From contig JAFZPI010000029.1 in NCBI GenBank assembly GCA_017552615.1, positions 1-37,186 of the forward strand: a stretch of 37,186 bases of DNA, written 5' to 3'. This document shows, piece after piece, positions 30,253 through 37,186 of this stretch. The translations under genes and the position numbers were made by a program. The notes below the pieces were generated by a model. That model was given only the letters and a program-made list of their open reading frames with translations, was not told the origin of the DNA and made no database searches. Within the stretch, counting starts at the first letter, position 1. Every line of letters begins with the position of its first letter. The DNA comes from Clostridia bacterium (lineage in GTDB: Bacteria > Bacillota > Clostridia > Christensenellales > Aristaeellaceae).

Positions 30253-32390
30253 ACATCGCGGAAGTCATCGCCAAAGAACTCAGCATCCAACCCTGGCAGG
30301 TGGAGGCGGTTATCGCGTTGATGGATGAAGGCGCAACCGTGCCCTTTATCGCGAGATACCGCAAAGAGCAGCACGGGGAATTGGACGATACGAAATTGCG
30401 TACGCTCGAAGAGCGCCTTCAGCAGCTCCGCAACCTGGAACAGCGGCGCAATGAGATCAGCGAGAGCCTGAAGAAGCTCGACAAGTGGACGGAAGAACTT
30501 CAGGCGGAGCTGGATAATGCATTGACCCTGGCAAGACTGGAAGATATCTACCGCCCGTACCGCCCGAAGCGGCGCACCCGCGCGATGATCGCGAAGGAGA
30601 AGGGACTGGAGCCTCTCGCCGACGCGATGCTGCTTCAACTCCCGACCAAGAAGACACCGGAAGAGATGGCGGCGGAGTATGTCGATGCCGAGAAGGGCGT
30701 GGAATCGGTCGAAGACGCGCTGCAGGGTGCGATGGACATCATCGCAGAGCGTGTTTCCGATGACGCCGCCGTGCGCGACCGCCTCAAGCGGCTGTATGCC
30801 CGGGAGTGCCAGGTGAAGACCGTGGCGGCGAAGGAAGAAGACAGCGTGTACCGCATGTATTATGACTATGCCGAGCCGATGCGCACCATGCCATCGCATC
30901 GCGTGCTTGCGATGGACCGCGGAGAAAAAGAAGGCTGGCTGAAAGTTTCGCTGCAGGTAGATGGGGATCACGCCCACACCGGAACGCGGCAGGGCTGGGT
31001 CATCCAGACGGGTTCTCCCTGCACGGACTATGTGCAGCGGGCCTGCGACGACGCCTACGACCGGCTGATCGCGCCCTCCCTGGACAACGAGCTGCGCGGC
31101 GATATGACCGACCGTGCCCAGGAGGCTGCCATCGGGGTTTTCGCGATGAACCTGCGGCCTTTGCTGATGCAACCTCCGGTGCGTGGGCGGGTCGTCATGG
31201 GACTGGACCCGGGCATTGCCCACGGCTGCAAGATCGCTGTTGTGGATGCGACTGGCCGTGTGTTGGACACCGGCGTAGTCTATCCCCTCCCGCACCAGCG
31301 GCCGGAGGCAGCCAAAGCCACGGTCATGAAGATGATCCGCCAGTGGGGCGTCAGCGTCGCGGCAATCGGCAACGGGACGGCCAGCCGGGAGACCGAGCAG
31401 TTCTTCGTCGGGGTGATGAAAGCCCTTGACCTGGGAGACAAACTGAAGTATATGATCGTCTCGGAGGCCGGGGCTTCGGTCTACTCTGCGTCCAAGCTCG
31501 CAGCCGAGGAGTTCCCGCAGTTTGACGTGAACCTGCGCTCCGCGGTCTCCATCGCCCGGAGATTGCAGGATCCGCTGGCGGAACTCGTGAAGATTGACCC
31601 GAAGGCCATCGGCGTCGGGCAGTACCAGCATGACCTGAAAGAAGCGGAGCTGGACCATGCCCTTGACGGCGTGGTGGAGGACTGCGTGAACGCGGTCGGC
31701 GTGGATGTGAACACTGCGAGCTGGTCCCTGTTGAGCCATATCGCGGGCATCAATGCCACGGTGGCGAAGAATATTGTGACCTACCGCGAGGAGAACGGCC
31801 CCTTTAAGAGCCGGGCTGGACTGAAGAAAGTCCCGCGCCTGGGACCGAAGGCCTTCGAGCAGGCGGCGGGCTTCCTGCGGGTTCCGGACGCGAAGGATGT
31901 GCTGGAAAACACCGGTGTTCACCCGGAAAGCTACGACGCGGCGCGCGAACTGCTCAAGCGCTTTGACCTGACGGCAAAAGAAGCCGCGGGTGGCACTCTG
32001 AAAAAGGCAGCTGAAGAAGCGGGTTATGCATTGCTTGCCAAAGAGCTGAATATCGGTGAGCCTACCCTCCGCGACATTGTGGAGGAGCTGAACAAGCCGG
32101 GCCGAGATCCGCGCGACGAGCTGCCGCCGCCCATGCTCCGCGCTGACGTACTGGAGATGGACGACCTGAAGACCGGCATGGAACTGCGCGGCACCGTGCG
32201 AAATGTGACGGACTTCGGCGCCTTCGTGGACATCGGTGTCCACCGGGACGGCCTTGTACACATCAGCCAGTTCACGCGTCGGGTTCGCCATCCCTCGGAA
32301 ATGGTCCGCGTGGGCGATGTGGTCACAGTGTGGGTCACCGAGGTCGACAAGCAGAAAAACCGAATCGGCCTGACGATGCGCAAGCCGTAA
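30249..32390 (+). CDS. tex: Tex-family RNA-binding transcription accessory protein
   Basis: A 713-residue Tex protein, related to eukaryotic Spt6, that binds nucleic acid and acts around transcription. Domains in order: helical Tex N-domain (VEAVIALMDEGATVPFIARY), YqgF/RNase H-like domain with VMGLDPGIAHGCKIAVVD, helix-hairpin-helix part (NIVTYREENGPFKSRAGLKK), and a C-terminal S1 domain with ELRGTVRNVTDFGAFVDIGV and DGLVHISQ. Length is normal. Start ATG overlaps the previous stop. Confidence 0.95.
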   Translation: MNIAEVIAKELSIQPWQVEAVIALMDEGATVPFIARYRKEQHGELDDTKLRTLEERLQQLRNLEQRRNEISESLKKLDKWTEELQAELDNALTLARLEDIYRPYRPKRRTRAMIAKEKGLEPLADAMLLQLPTKKTPEEMAAEYVDAEKGVESVEDALQGAMDIIAERVSDDAAVRDRLKRLYARECQVKTVAAKEEDSVYRMYYDYAEPMRTMPSHRVLAMDRGEKEGWLKVSLQVDGDHAHTGTRQGWVIQTGSPCTDYVQRACDDAYDRLIAPSLDNELRGDMTDRAQEAAIGVFAMNLRPLLMQPPVRGRVVMGLDPGIAHGCKIAVVDATGRVLDTGVVYPLPHQRPEAAKATVMKMIRQWGVSVAAIGNGTASRETEQFFVGVMKALDLGDKLKYMIVSEAGASVYSASKLAAEEFPQFDVNLRSAVSIARRLQDPLAELVKIDPKAIGVGQYQHDLKEAELDHALDGVVEDCVNAVGVDVNTASWSLLSHIAGINATVAKNIVTYREENGPFKSRAGLKKVPRLGPKAFEQAAGFLRVPDAKDVLENTGVHPESYDAARELLKRFDLTAKEAAGGTLKKAAEEAGYALLAKELNIGEPTLRDIVEELNKPGRDPRDELPPPMLRADVLEMDDLKTGMELRGTVRNVTDFGAFVDIGVHRDGLVHISQFTRRVRHPSEMVRVGDVVTVWVTEVDKQKNRIGLTMRKP

Positions 32391-32427
32391 TGACGGAATC
32401 AAACCGGGAGAAGGGAGGAAGCACCGC

Positions 32428-33501
32428 GTGTCCAATTTGTTTGACTACCTGGACTGGAAGGGCGATGCTTCCTTCCGGGAGGAACCTCTTAACGGTGTGG
32501 ATGCGCTGTGCTTCGCCGAACTCAGTTATGCGGATGTCTGGGAGAACGCAACGGGAGAGAGACATGTTACAATCAAAGAGACTGCCCGAACGCATCCCCT
32601 GCCGGAAAGACTCCCCGACACCCTGAAAGCCCGTTATCACCGCCTGATGCAGGCGATGGCGGAAACGGACAGATTCGGCGGGATCACTGCCTGCAGTTAT
32701 GTCAGCATTCTGGACCCAAAGATCGGCATCCAGTTTGCGGCGGTGTGCTTCGATGTGCCGGATGGTGCGCGTGTGGTCAGCTTTCGTGGAACGGATGCTA
32801 CGATGGTCGGCTGGCGCGAGGACTTTTCAATGGCATACGAGTGCCCGGTTCCGGCCCAGGTCGCGGCTGCACATTACCTGACCTTGGTGGGGCAGGACAC
32901 GGAAAAAAGCCTGATCCTCACCGGCCATTCCAAGGGCGGAAACCTCGCGGCGTACGCGGCGGTTCATGCTCCGTTGGAAATGCAGGCAAAAATCCAGGCC
33001 GTCTGGTCTTTCGACAGTCCGGGGCTGGACGATGCCTCTCTGGCATCCGAGGGATACCGGCGAATCCGGGAACGGATGCACAGCGTCGTGCCGGAAGCGT
33101 CCTTGATCGGACTTCTTCTGGGAAGGACATCCCAGCCCACGATCATTCACTCCACGGGAACAGGACTGTACCAGCACGATCCCTTTACCTGGCAGCTCTT
33201 GCAACCCGGCGTCTGGGATGAGGCGGATGGAACGACCCTCCTGTCCAAAGTGGCGGAAGTGAGTCTGCAGGAGGCCATGCGGCGCGTGGAACCGGCGCAG
33301 CGCAAGGCGATCATCGAAAAAGTATTCAAGATCGCGGAAGCCAGCGGGGCGACCACCACGGCGGAACTCCGGACAAGACTGAAGCCCGCCGCCCTGCTGG
33401 CGCAGCTGCGGGATATTGATCTGGAAAGCGGAATCAACCGAGTAAAACAGAGAATCTTCGGAGGCGATCAGGATGGAAACGAAAACCATGGAAATCAGTG
33501 A
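32428..33501 (+). CDS. DUF2974 (Mbeg1-like) alpha/beta hydrolase
   Basis: A 357-residue cytoplasmic-looking lipase-like protein. The N-terminus SNLFDYLDWKGDASF is typical of DUF2974, the nucleophile elbow is LTGHSKGGNLAAYAA with Ser of GHSKGG, and the region VVSFRGTDATMVGWREDFSM forms the oxyanion side. The start is GTG 32428 after a long purine-rich site (GGGAGAAGGGAGG). Substrate is unknown; lipids or esters are probable. It follows tex by 37 bp and overlaps the next gene by 29 bp, so it likely belongs to the same transcript. Confidence 0.82.
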   Translation: MSNLFDYLDWKGDASFREEPLNGVDALCFAELSYADVWENATGERHVTIKETARTHPLPERLPDTLKARYHRLMQAMAETDRFGGITACSYVSILDPKIGIQFAAVCFDVPDGARVVSFRGTDATMVGWREDFSMAYECPVPAQVAAAHYLTLVGQDTEKSLILTGHSKGGNLAAYAAVHAPLEMQAKIQAVWSFDSPGLDDASLASEGYRRIRERMHSVVPEASLIGLLLGRTSQPTIIHSTGTGLYQHDPFTWQLLQPGVWDEADGTTLLSKVAEVSLQEAMRRVEPAQRKAIIEKVFKIAEASGATTTAELRTRLKPAALLAQLRDIDLESGINRVKQRIFGGDQDGNENHGNQ

Positions 33502-34045
33502 ACTGCGGGAAGAAGCCGCACGCGTACTGGGCACCTGTGTGGCGGCCCTGAAAGAAGCCGGAAAGATCCGGGAGGGCGGTCAGATCGTGCTGGGCTGCTC
33601 CACATCGGAAGTGGCCGGAGCACGGATCGGACATGGGTCGGTCCCCGCATATGGGGAGGTCATTGCTTCCGCGATGCTGGACGCCTGCCGCAGCAACGGC
33701 CTGCATGCGGCTTTCCAGTGCTGCGAGCACCTGAACCGCGCCATCGTGATGGAGCGGAGTGCGTTGGAATCCCGAGGCCTGATTCGGGTCCACGCCATCC
33801 CGCAGCCCAAAGCAGGTGGCAGTGTGCCGGCAGCGGCATGGAAGCTGCTGGATGAGCCTGCCCTGGCAATTGCAGTACAGGCGGATGCTGCGATTGACGT
33901 CGGGGATACCCTGGTGGGTATGCACATCCGTCCGGTCGCTGTGCCCCTGCGTCCGGAATTCCCGACTCTTGGATGTGCCCGCGTGGTTATGGCCTACAGC
34001 CGCTGGCCGCTGATCGGTGGGGAACGGGCAGTGTATAAGGAATAA
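33473..34045 (+). CDS. TIGR01440/UPF0340 family protein (YwlG-like)
   Basis: A 190-residue protein of the YwlG family of unknown function. Family marks are the helical N-terminus, IVLGCSTSEVAGARIGHGS, the FQCCEHLNRA(I/V)V motif with two cysteines, HAIPQPKAGGSVPAAAW and DVGDTLVGMHIRPVAVPLRP. ATG 33473 has GGAGG at 8 nt and lies in the end of the DUF2974 gene. Confidence 0.9.
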   Translation: METKTMEISELREEAARVLGTCVAALKEAGKIREGGQIVLGCSTSEVAGARIGHGSVPAYGEVIASAMLDACRSNGLHAAFQCCEHLNRAIVMERSALESRGLIRVHAIPQPKAGGSVPAAAWKLLDEPALAIAVQADAAIDVGDTLVGMHIRPVAVPLRPEFPTLGCARVVMAYSRWPLIGGERAVYKE

Positions 34046-34082
34046 GCTGAGGTATATATCGGTAAATTTCGCAGCGATTATC

Positions 34083-34112
34083 TTGACACACCAGACGATC
34101 CTGTGTTATTCT
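34083..34112 (+). promoter_or_regulatory. Promoter of the toxin-antitoxin operon
   Basis: TTGACA (34083-34088), 18-base spacer, TATTCT (34107-34112), then CCATGAAAGGGAG leading to ATG 34138. Likely repressed by its own antitoxin, as in other such operons. Confidence 0.6.
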
Positions 34113-34137
34113 CTTTCCATGAAAGGGAGTGAGCCAT

Positions 34138-34461
34138 ATGCCATCTGTCATCAGTGCAATCCGCAACACTGTTCCCATCACGATGTTCAACCGTGGCCTT
34201 GCGGGGAAGATTTTTGACGATGTCAAAACTAATGGCGCAAAGGTTGTAATGAAAAACAACACGCCGGAGTGCGTGATTATTTCACCTGATGAATATCTCC
34301 GCATGATGGACGAGATTGAGGATGCGCGTCTGCTTGCCGTTGCCAACGAACGGCTTGCGAATGCTGATCTTGAGAAAACCATTCTGGAAGCGGATGTATG
34401 GAAACGGCTGAACATCACAGAAGAGGATCTTGATGCCATCGGAGAGGTGGAACTCGAATGA
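34138..34461 (+). CDS. Phd/YefM-type antitoxin
   Basis: A 107-residue protein that starts with the Phd/YefM DNA-binding fold (ISAIRNTVPITMFNRGLAGKIF, VVMKNNTPECVIISPDEYLRMMDE) and ends in an acidic, flexible tail that should wrap the toxin ([15 protein letters not shown]). It overlaps the toxin gene by 4 nt (ATGA). AAAGGGAG provides the ribosome site. The base composition is clearly lower in GC than in flanking genes. Confidence 0.82.
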   Translation: MPSVISAIRNTVPITMFNRGLAGKIFDDVKTNGAKVVMKNNTPECVIISPDEYLRMMDEIEDARLLAVANERLANADLEKTILEADVWKRLNITEEDLDAIGEVELE

Positions 34462-34787
34462 CGTGGTCTGTTCGTTTTCTTCCGGAGGCAGACAAAGACC
34501 TGGACAACCTGTCACGCACCCAGCAAGCCGTCGTCCGCAAGGCCATTGACAAGGTGAAGCAGAATCCTTTACCGCAAAGCGAGGGCGGATACGGAAAGCC
34601 GCTTGGACATAAGCGCGGACTCAATCTGACAAATCTCCTGAAGATCAAGATCCTCAAGGAAGGAATCCGTATCGTTTACAAACTCATCAGGACCGAAACA
34701 CAGATGCAGGTGATTGTTGTCGGAATCCGGAAAGATGAAGAAGCCTATGAAATTGCGAACGACAGACGAAAGCATCACAACCTTTAA
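34458..34787 (+). CDS. RelE/ParE-type toxin
   Basis: A 109-residue basic protein with the RelE fold: [31 protein letters not shown], then [31 protein letters not shown] and a C-terminal [21 protein letters not shown]. Toxins of this type cut mRNA on the ribosome; the basic residues in the C-terminal part fit. It is translated with the upstream antitoxin. Whether it acts on ribosomes or gyrase is not decided by sequence. Confidence 0.82.
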   Translation: MTWSVRFLPEADKDLDNLSRTQQAVVRKAIDKVKQNPLPQSEGGYGKPLGHKRGLNLTNLLKIKILKEGIRIVYKLIRTETQMQVIVVGIRKDEEAYEIANDRRKHHNL

Positions 34788-34812
34788 GCAATGACCTTCC
34801 CGAAAAAACCTC

Positions 34813-34841
34813 TTTTCAATCCGCCAATCTTGTGTTACAAT
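34813..34841 (+). promoter_or_regulatory. Promoter of the efp operon
   Basis: TTTTCA, 17-base spacer and TACAAT (34836-34841). The start would be near 34848, giving an 87-nt leader. Confidence 0.55.
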
Positions 34842-34860
34842 GCGAATTGGAGAATCGTGC

Positions 34861-34904
34861 CCGTGGGCTGCTGGCTCTTTGGCACGGCAGCCCCTCTGCG
34901 GGCT
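34861..34904 (+). promoter_or_regulatory. Overlapping hairpins in the efp leader
   Basis: GGGCTGC (34865-34871) can pair with GCAGCCC (34887-34893), while AGCCC (34889-34893) can instead pair with GGGCT (34900-34904). The two folds exclude each other. No T run follows, so any control would be at translation. Confidence 0.35.
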
Positions 34905-34933
34905 TACACAAACTGAACATGGAGGAATGCAAC

Positions 34934-35491
34934 ATGATTACTGCCGGCGATTTCAGAAAGGGCATTACCATTGAATGGGAAGGCGGCGTGTGGACAATCG
35001 TCGATTTCCAGCACGTGAAGCCGGGCAAGGGCGCGGCCTTTGTGCGCACCAAGCTGAAGAACGTGCTGACCGGTGCGGTCGTCGAGACTAGCTTCAACCC
35101 TACCTTCAAGACCAGCAAGGCCATCATTGAGACCAAGGAAATGCAGTATTCCTACAACGATGGCGATCTCTATTACTTCATGGACATGGAGACCTATGAC
35201 CAGCTGCCCCTGAACCACGACCAGGTGGAGGATGCCATCAAGTACGTCAAAGAGGGCACCAACGTCACCATCAAGTTCTTTAAGGGCGCGGCTTTCTCCG
35301 TGGATGCCCCGAACTTCGTGACCCTCGAGGTCACCAACACCGAACCCGGCTTCAAGGGCGACACGGCTTCCAACACCTACAAGCCTGCGACCCTCGAGAC
35401 TGGCGTTCAGCTCCAGGTGCCGCTGTTCATCAACAACGGCGACCTGATCCGCGTTGATACCCGCACCGGCGAGTACATGGAGCGCGCATAA
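34934..35491 (+). CDS. efp: Elongation factor P
   Basis: A 185-residue three-domain factor that helps ribosomes past polyproline stretches. The N-domain has [21 protein letters not shown] with Lys32 at the loop tip, the residue modified in Bacillus-type EF-P; the C-domain ends [19 protein letters not shown] 34934 has GGAGGAA at 7 nt; the frame upstream to 34832 is leader. The CD1247-type gene starts 16 bp after the stop. A polyproline run is present in the CnaB protein at the left edge, the kind of target that needs EF-P. Confidence 0.95.
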   Translation: MITAGDFRKGITIEWEGGVWTIVDFQHVKPGKGAAFVRTKLKNVLTGAVVETSFNPTFKTSKAIIETKEMQYSYNDGDLYYFMDMETYDQLPLNHDQVEDAIKYVKEGTNVTIKFFKGAAFSVDAPNFVTLEVTNTEPGFKGDTASNTYKPATLETGVQLQVPLFINNGDLIRVDTRTGEYMERA

Positions 35492-35507
35492 GCGCAGGAG
35501 GCGCACG

Positions 35508-36086
35508 ATGAGCAATCTGACTGAACGTGCCAACTACCTGAAGGGACTTGCAGACGGCCTGCAGCTCAACACCGAGAAAAGCTCCACCAGGCTGCTTTTG
35601 GAGCTGATCGATCTCGTATCCGATATGGCGGACGAACTCGAAGCCCTGCAGACGGATCATGAGGAACTGTCTGATTTCGTGGACGCGATCGATGAAGATT
35701 TGGGCCTGCTCGAAGAAGATGTGGCCGACCTGCAGGAAGGCCCTGATTTCCCGCCGCCCCCGCATTGCCCGAAGCATCCCTGCCACCGGGATGAATTCGA
35801 CGAAGAGGGCGAGAATGACGTCGAGTTGGACGAGGATGAAGTCACCTACAATTGCCCGCACTGCGGCAAGGAAGTGACCCTGGTCATGGACGGCTTCGAC
35901 TTCGACGAGGACATGCCCTGCCCCGAGTGCGGTAAGCCTCTCTTCCCCGAGACCTTTGAGGACACGGACGGCGAGCCCGAAGCCGAAGAAGAAACCACGG
36001 AAGAAGAAAAAGCCGAAGAGGAGAGCAAAGGCGAAACGGACGAAGCCGACGAAACCGACGATATCCACGCGGACGACAACGAATAA
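35508..36086 (+). CDS. CD1247-type protein with zinc ribbon and acidic tail
   Basis: A 192-residue protein. The N-terminal 70 residues form a coiled-coil helix typical of the CD1247 N-domain (LTERANYLKGLADGLQL ... DAIDEDLGLLEEDVADL). A PPPP linker and a His/Cys patch follow, then a zinc ribbon CPHCG (about 124) and CPECGKPLF (about 144), and a long Glu/Asp/Lys tail. It is found next to efp in many Clostridia; its function is not known. GGAGG sits 6 nt before ATG 35508. Confidence 0.8.
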   Translation: MSNLTERANYLKGLADGLQLNTEKSSTRLLLELIDLVSDMADELEALQTDHEELSDFVDAIDEDLGLLEEDVADLQEGPDFPPPPHCPKHPCHRDEFDEEGENDVELDEDEVTYNCPHCGKEVTLVMDGFDFDEDMPCPECGKPLFPETFEDTDGEPEAEEETTEEEKAEEESKGETDEADETDDIHADDNE

Positions 36087-36096
36087 GATGCCAGTT

Positions 36097-36130
36097 ACAG
36101 CCTCGCCCGACACGGACGGGGCTGTTCTTT
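36097..36130 (+). terminator. Terminator of the efp operon
   Basis: ACAGCCTCGCCCG (36097-36109) pairs with CGGACGGGGCTGT (36113-36125), 13 bp with one wobble and one mismatch, followed by TCTTTT. Confidence 0.75.
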
Positions 36131-36152
36131 TGCGCCAAAATCGGAGGACAGG

Positions 36153-36983
36153 ATGCTGAGCAAGAAAGAAAAACTCTTCGCAGCCGTAGAAGCTCTCGGC
36201 GGGCTGGTCTGTCCCACTTGCGGCCGGCCTGTCAGCCGGAGAGGGGATTCACTGGTCTGCCCCAACAGCCATTGCCTGAACGTAAACCGCAGGGGTACCC
36301 TGAATGTTCTCTCGGAGGCTCGGCAGGAGGATTACCGTAGCGATCTTTTTGAAGCCCGGAGCCGTGTTTTTGCCGCAGGCTTTTTTGACCCGGTGGCTGA
36401 GGCAATCGAAACGCTACTGACGGAGAAGGATCACCGCTTGCTTGACGCCGGCTGCGGCGAGGGCTGGTACCTGAACCGCCTTCTGACAGTGCATCCAGAC
36501 TGGACCGGCGCAGGCGTGGACATCAGCCGTGACGCAATTCGCCTAGCTTCTGACCAGCCCTGCACGGCGCTGTGGTGTGTAGCTGACCTCCGGCGGCTGC
36601 CCTTTGCGGACGGAACCTTCACGGCGGTACTGGACATTCTGACTCCTGCAGGCTATGATGAGTTCAGCCGAGTGCTGACCCCGGACGGTTTGCTGATCAA
36701 GGTCTATCCCGGCAGTGAATATTTGAAGGAAATCCGCGTGACCCGGGGTTTGCCGCTCTATGCAGAGGGAGAGGTGGAAACCTATCTCAGGGCAAAGGCC
36801 AGGGTGGTGAGTGAGTGCCATATTCATCAGGAAACTGCGATCACGCCTGAACTCTGGTGCGATTTGATCAGGATGACCCCTATGAACCGTGATCTGACAG
36901 AGGAGAAACTTCATGCGTTGGATAAGGTTCCGGCGCCTGCGGTCACGGTCGATCTTCATGTCGCCGCGGCTGTGCCTGAATAG
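36153..36983 (+). CDS. 23S rRNA (guanine-N1)-methyltransferase, RlmA/TlrB family
   Basis: A 276-residue methyltransferase. The N-terminal zinc finger (CPTCG, then CPNSHCLNVNRRGTLNVL) is typical of RlmA, which methylates G745 or G748 of 23S rRNA. The SAM domain has LLDAGCGEGWYLNRL and GVDISRDAIRLA, and the family stretch LDILTPAGYDEFSRVLTPDGL. The site on the rRNA (745 or 748, the latter linked to tylosin-type resistance) cannot be told. ATG 36153 has GGAGGACAGG. It stands just before an rRNA operon. Confidence 0.88.
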   Translation: MLSKKEKLFAAVEALGGLVCPTCGRPVSRRGDSLVCPNSHCLNVNRRGTLNVLSEARQEDYRSDLFEARSRVFAAGFFDPVAEAIETLLTEKDHRLLDAGCGEGWYLNRLLTVHPDWTGAGVDISRDAIRLASDQPCTALWCVADLRRLPFADGTFTAVLDILTPAGYDEFSRVLTPDGLLIKVYPGSEYLKEIRVTRGLPLYAEGEVETYLRAKARVVSECHIHQETAITPELWCDLIRMTPMNRDLTEEKLHALDKVPAPAVTVDLHVAAAVPE

Positions 36984-37018
36984 GGCTTCAAAAATGTTGA
37001 TTTCAGCGAAAAAACTGC

Positions 37019-37047
37019 TTGACAACCCACCCGATTTATGGTACATT
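37019..37047 (+). promoter_or_regulatory. rRNA operon promoter
   Basis: TTGACA (37019-37024), 17-base spacer, TACATT (37042-37047), 108 bp before the 16S gene. An A-rich stretch precedes the -35 box and may act as an UP element. Confidence 0.8.
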
Positions 37048-37055
37048 AGCAAAGC

Positions 37056-37071
37056 TGACCCGCTGGGGTCA
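37056..37071 (+). other. Hairpin at the start of the rRNA leader
   Basis: TGACCC-GCTG-GGGTCA, a perfect 6-bp stem at the 5' end of the predicted transcript. The rest of the leader to 37154 is A/G-rich and without a gene. Confidence 0.6.
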
Positions 37072-37154
37072 GACCCATGAACCTTGAAAACGATACAGGA
37101 AAGACGAGAAAACGCAAGGAAAAGAGACAGTGTATTCCGGAGAGTAAAAGGATT

Positions 37155-37186
37155 AAACGGAAGAGTTTGATCCTGGCTCAGGACGA
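37155..37186 (+). rRNA. rrs: 16S ribosomal RNA, first 32 bases
   Basis: AGAGTTTGATCCTGGCTCAG at 37162-37181 is the universal 16S 5' sequence (E. coli positions 8-27). The 5' end is set at 37155 by that alignment. The gene runs off the window. Confidence 0.95.

Noticed and set aside
30141-32435. 764-codon minus-strand frame opposite tex
   Set aside because: Tex is complete and conserved on the plus strand; the mirror frame has no ribosome site or recognisable domain.

Overview
The window looks like chromosomal DNA of a fairly GC-rich anaerobic Firmicute (Clostridia, possibly a gut or rumen Christensenellales-type lineage; the genus is a guess). The signs are an RNase J gene, an EF-P with the Bacillus-type loop lysine, a CD1247-type gene after efp, YwlG and YwaF relatives, strong AGGAGG ribosome binding sites, sigma-A type TTGACA-17-TATAAT promoters and a sodium-type F-ATPase rotor subunit. 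No phage, CRISPR or tRNA gene was found. The only plausible mobile traces are a short palindromic repeat and a toxin-antitoxin pair.

Left part (1-6400). The 3' end of a large CnaB-repeat surface protein with near-identical 276-bp tandem repeats, then an orphan family-5 solute-binding protein, a bidirectional terminator, and on the minus strand an EamA-type transporter co-transcribed with a 581-residue TIM-barrel-like protein of unknown function. The promoter of this pair lies inside the terminator hairpin of the next operon. Minus-strand operon 11924-6343: a leader with an attenuator-like hairpin, a secreted protein made only of the 5'-nucleotidase C-terminal domain, a palindromic repeat, a MoxR AAA+ ATPase, a DUF58 protein, a membrane protein and a lipoprotein with half a periplasmic-binding fold. 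This is a variant MoxR/DUF58 cluster without a transglutaminase gene.

Minus-strand operon 14600-11939: an HxlR-type redox or stress regulator with a perfect palindrome over its own -10 box, a zinc macrodomain ADP-ribosyl hydrolase, a 112-residue unknown protein and a class M sirtuin (SirTM). This is a reversible protein ADP-ribosylation system. The usual GcvH-like carrier and lipoate ligase are absent here and an unrecognised small protein takes their place; this is the best candidate for undescribed biology.

Divergent from it, 14623-21490 holds a complete F1Fo ATP synthase operon (atpI-B-E-F-H-A-G-D-C). Subunit c has two carboxylates in the ion site (Glu30 and Glu63), which predicts Na+ coupling. 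Subunit epsilon is only 88 residues and lacks the inhibitory C-terminal helical domain.

Right part. RNase J follows, with a palindromic promoter and a structured leader, then an 11-bp repeat cluster at the tail of a YwaF-like gene. A strongly coupled operon comes next: uvrA, gluQ, trmN6-like, baiN-like and tex, each overlapping the next by 4 nt, then a DUF2974 lipase-like gene and ywlG. After it come a lower-GC antitoxin/toxin pair, efp with its CD1247-type partner, rlmA, and finally a strong promoter with the first bases of a 16S rRNA gene, so the window ends at the start of an rRNA operon.
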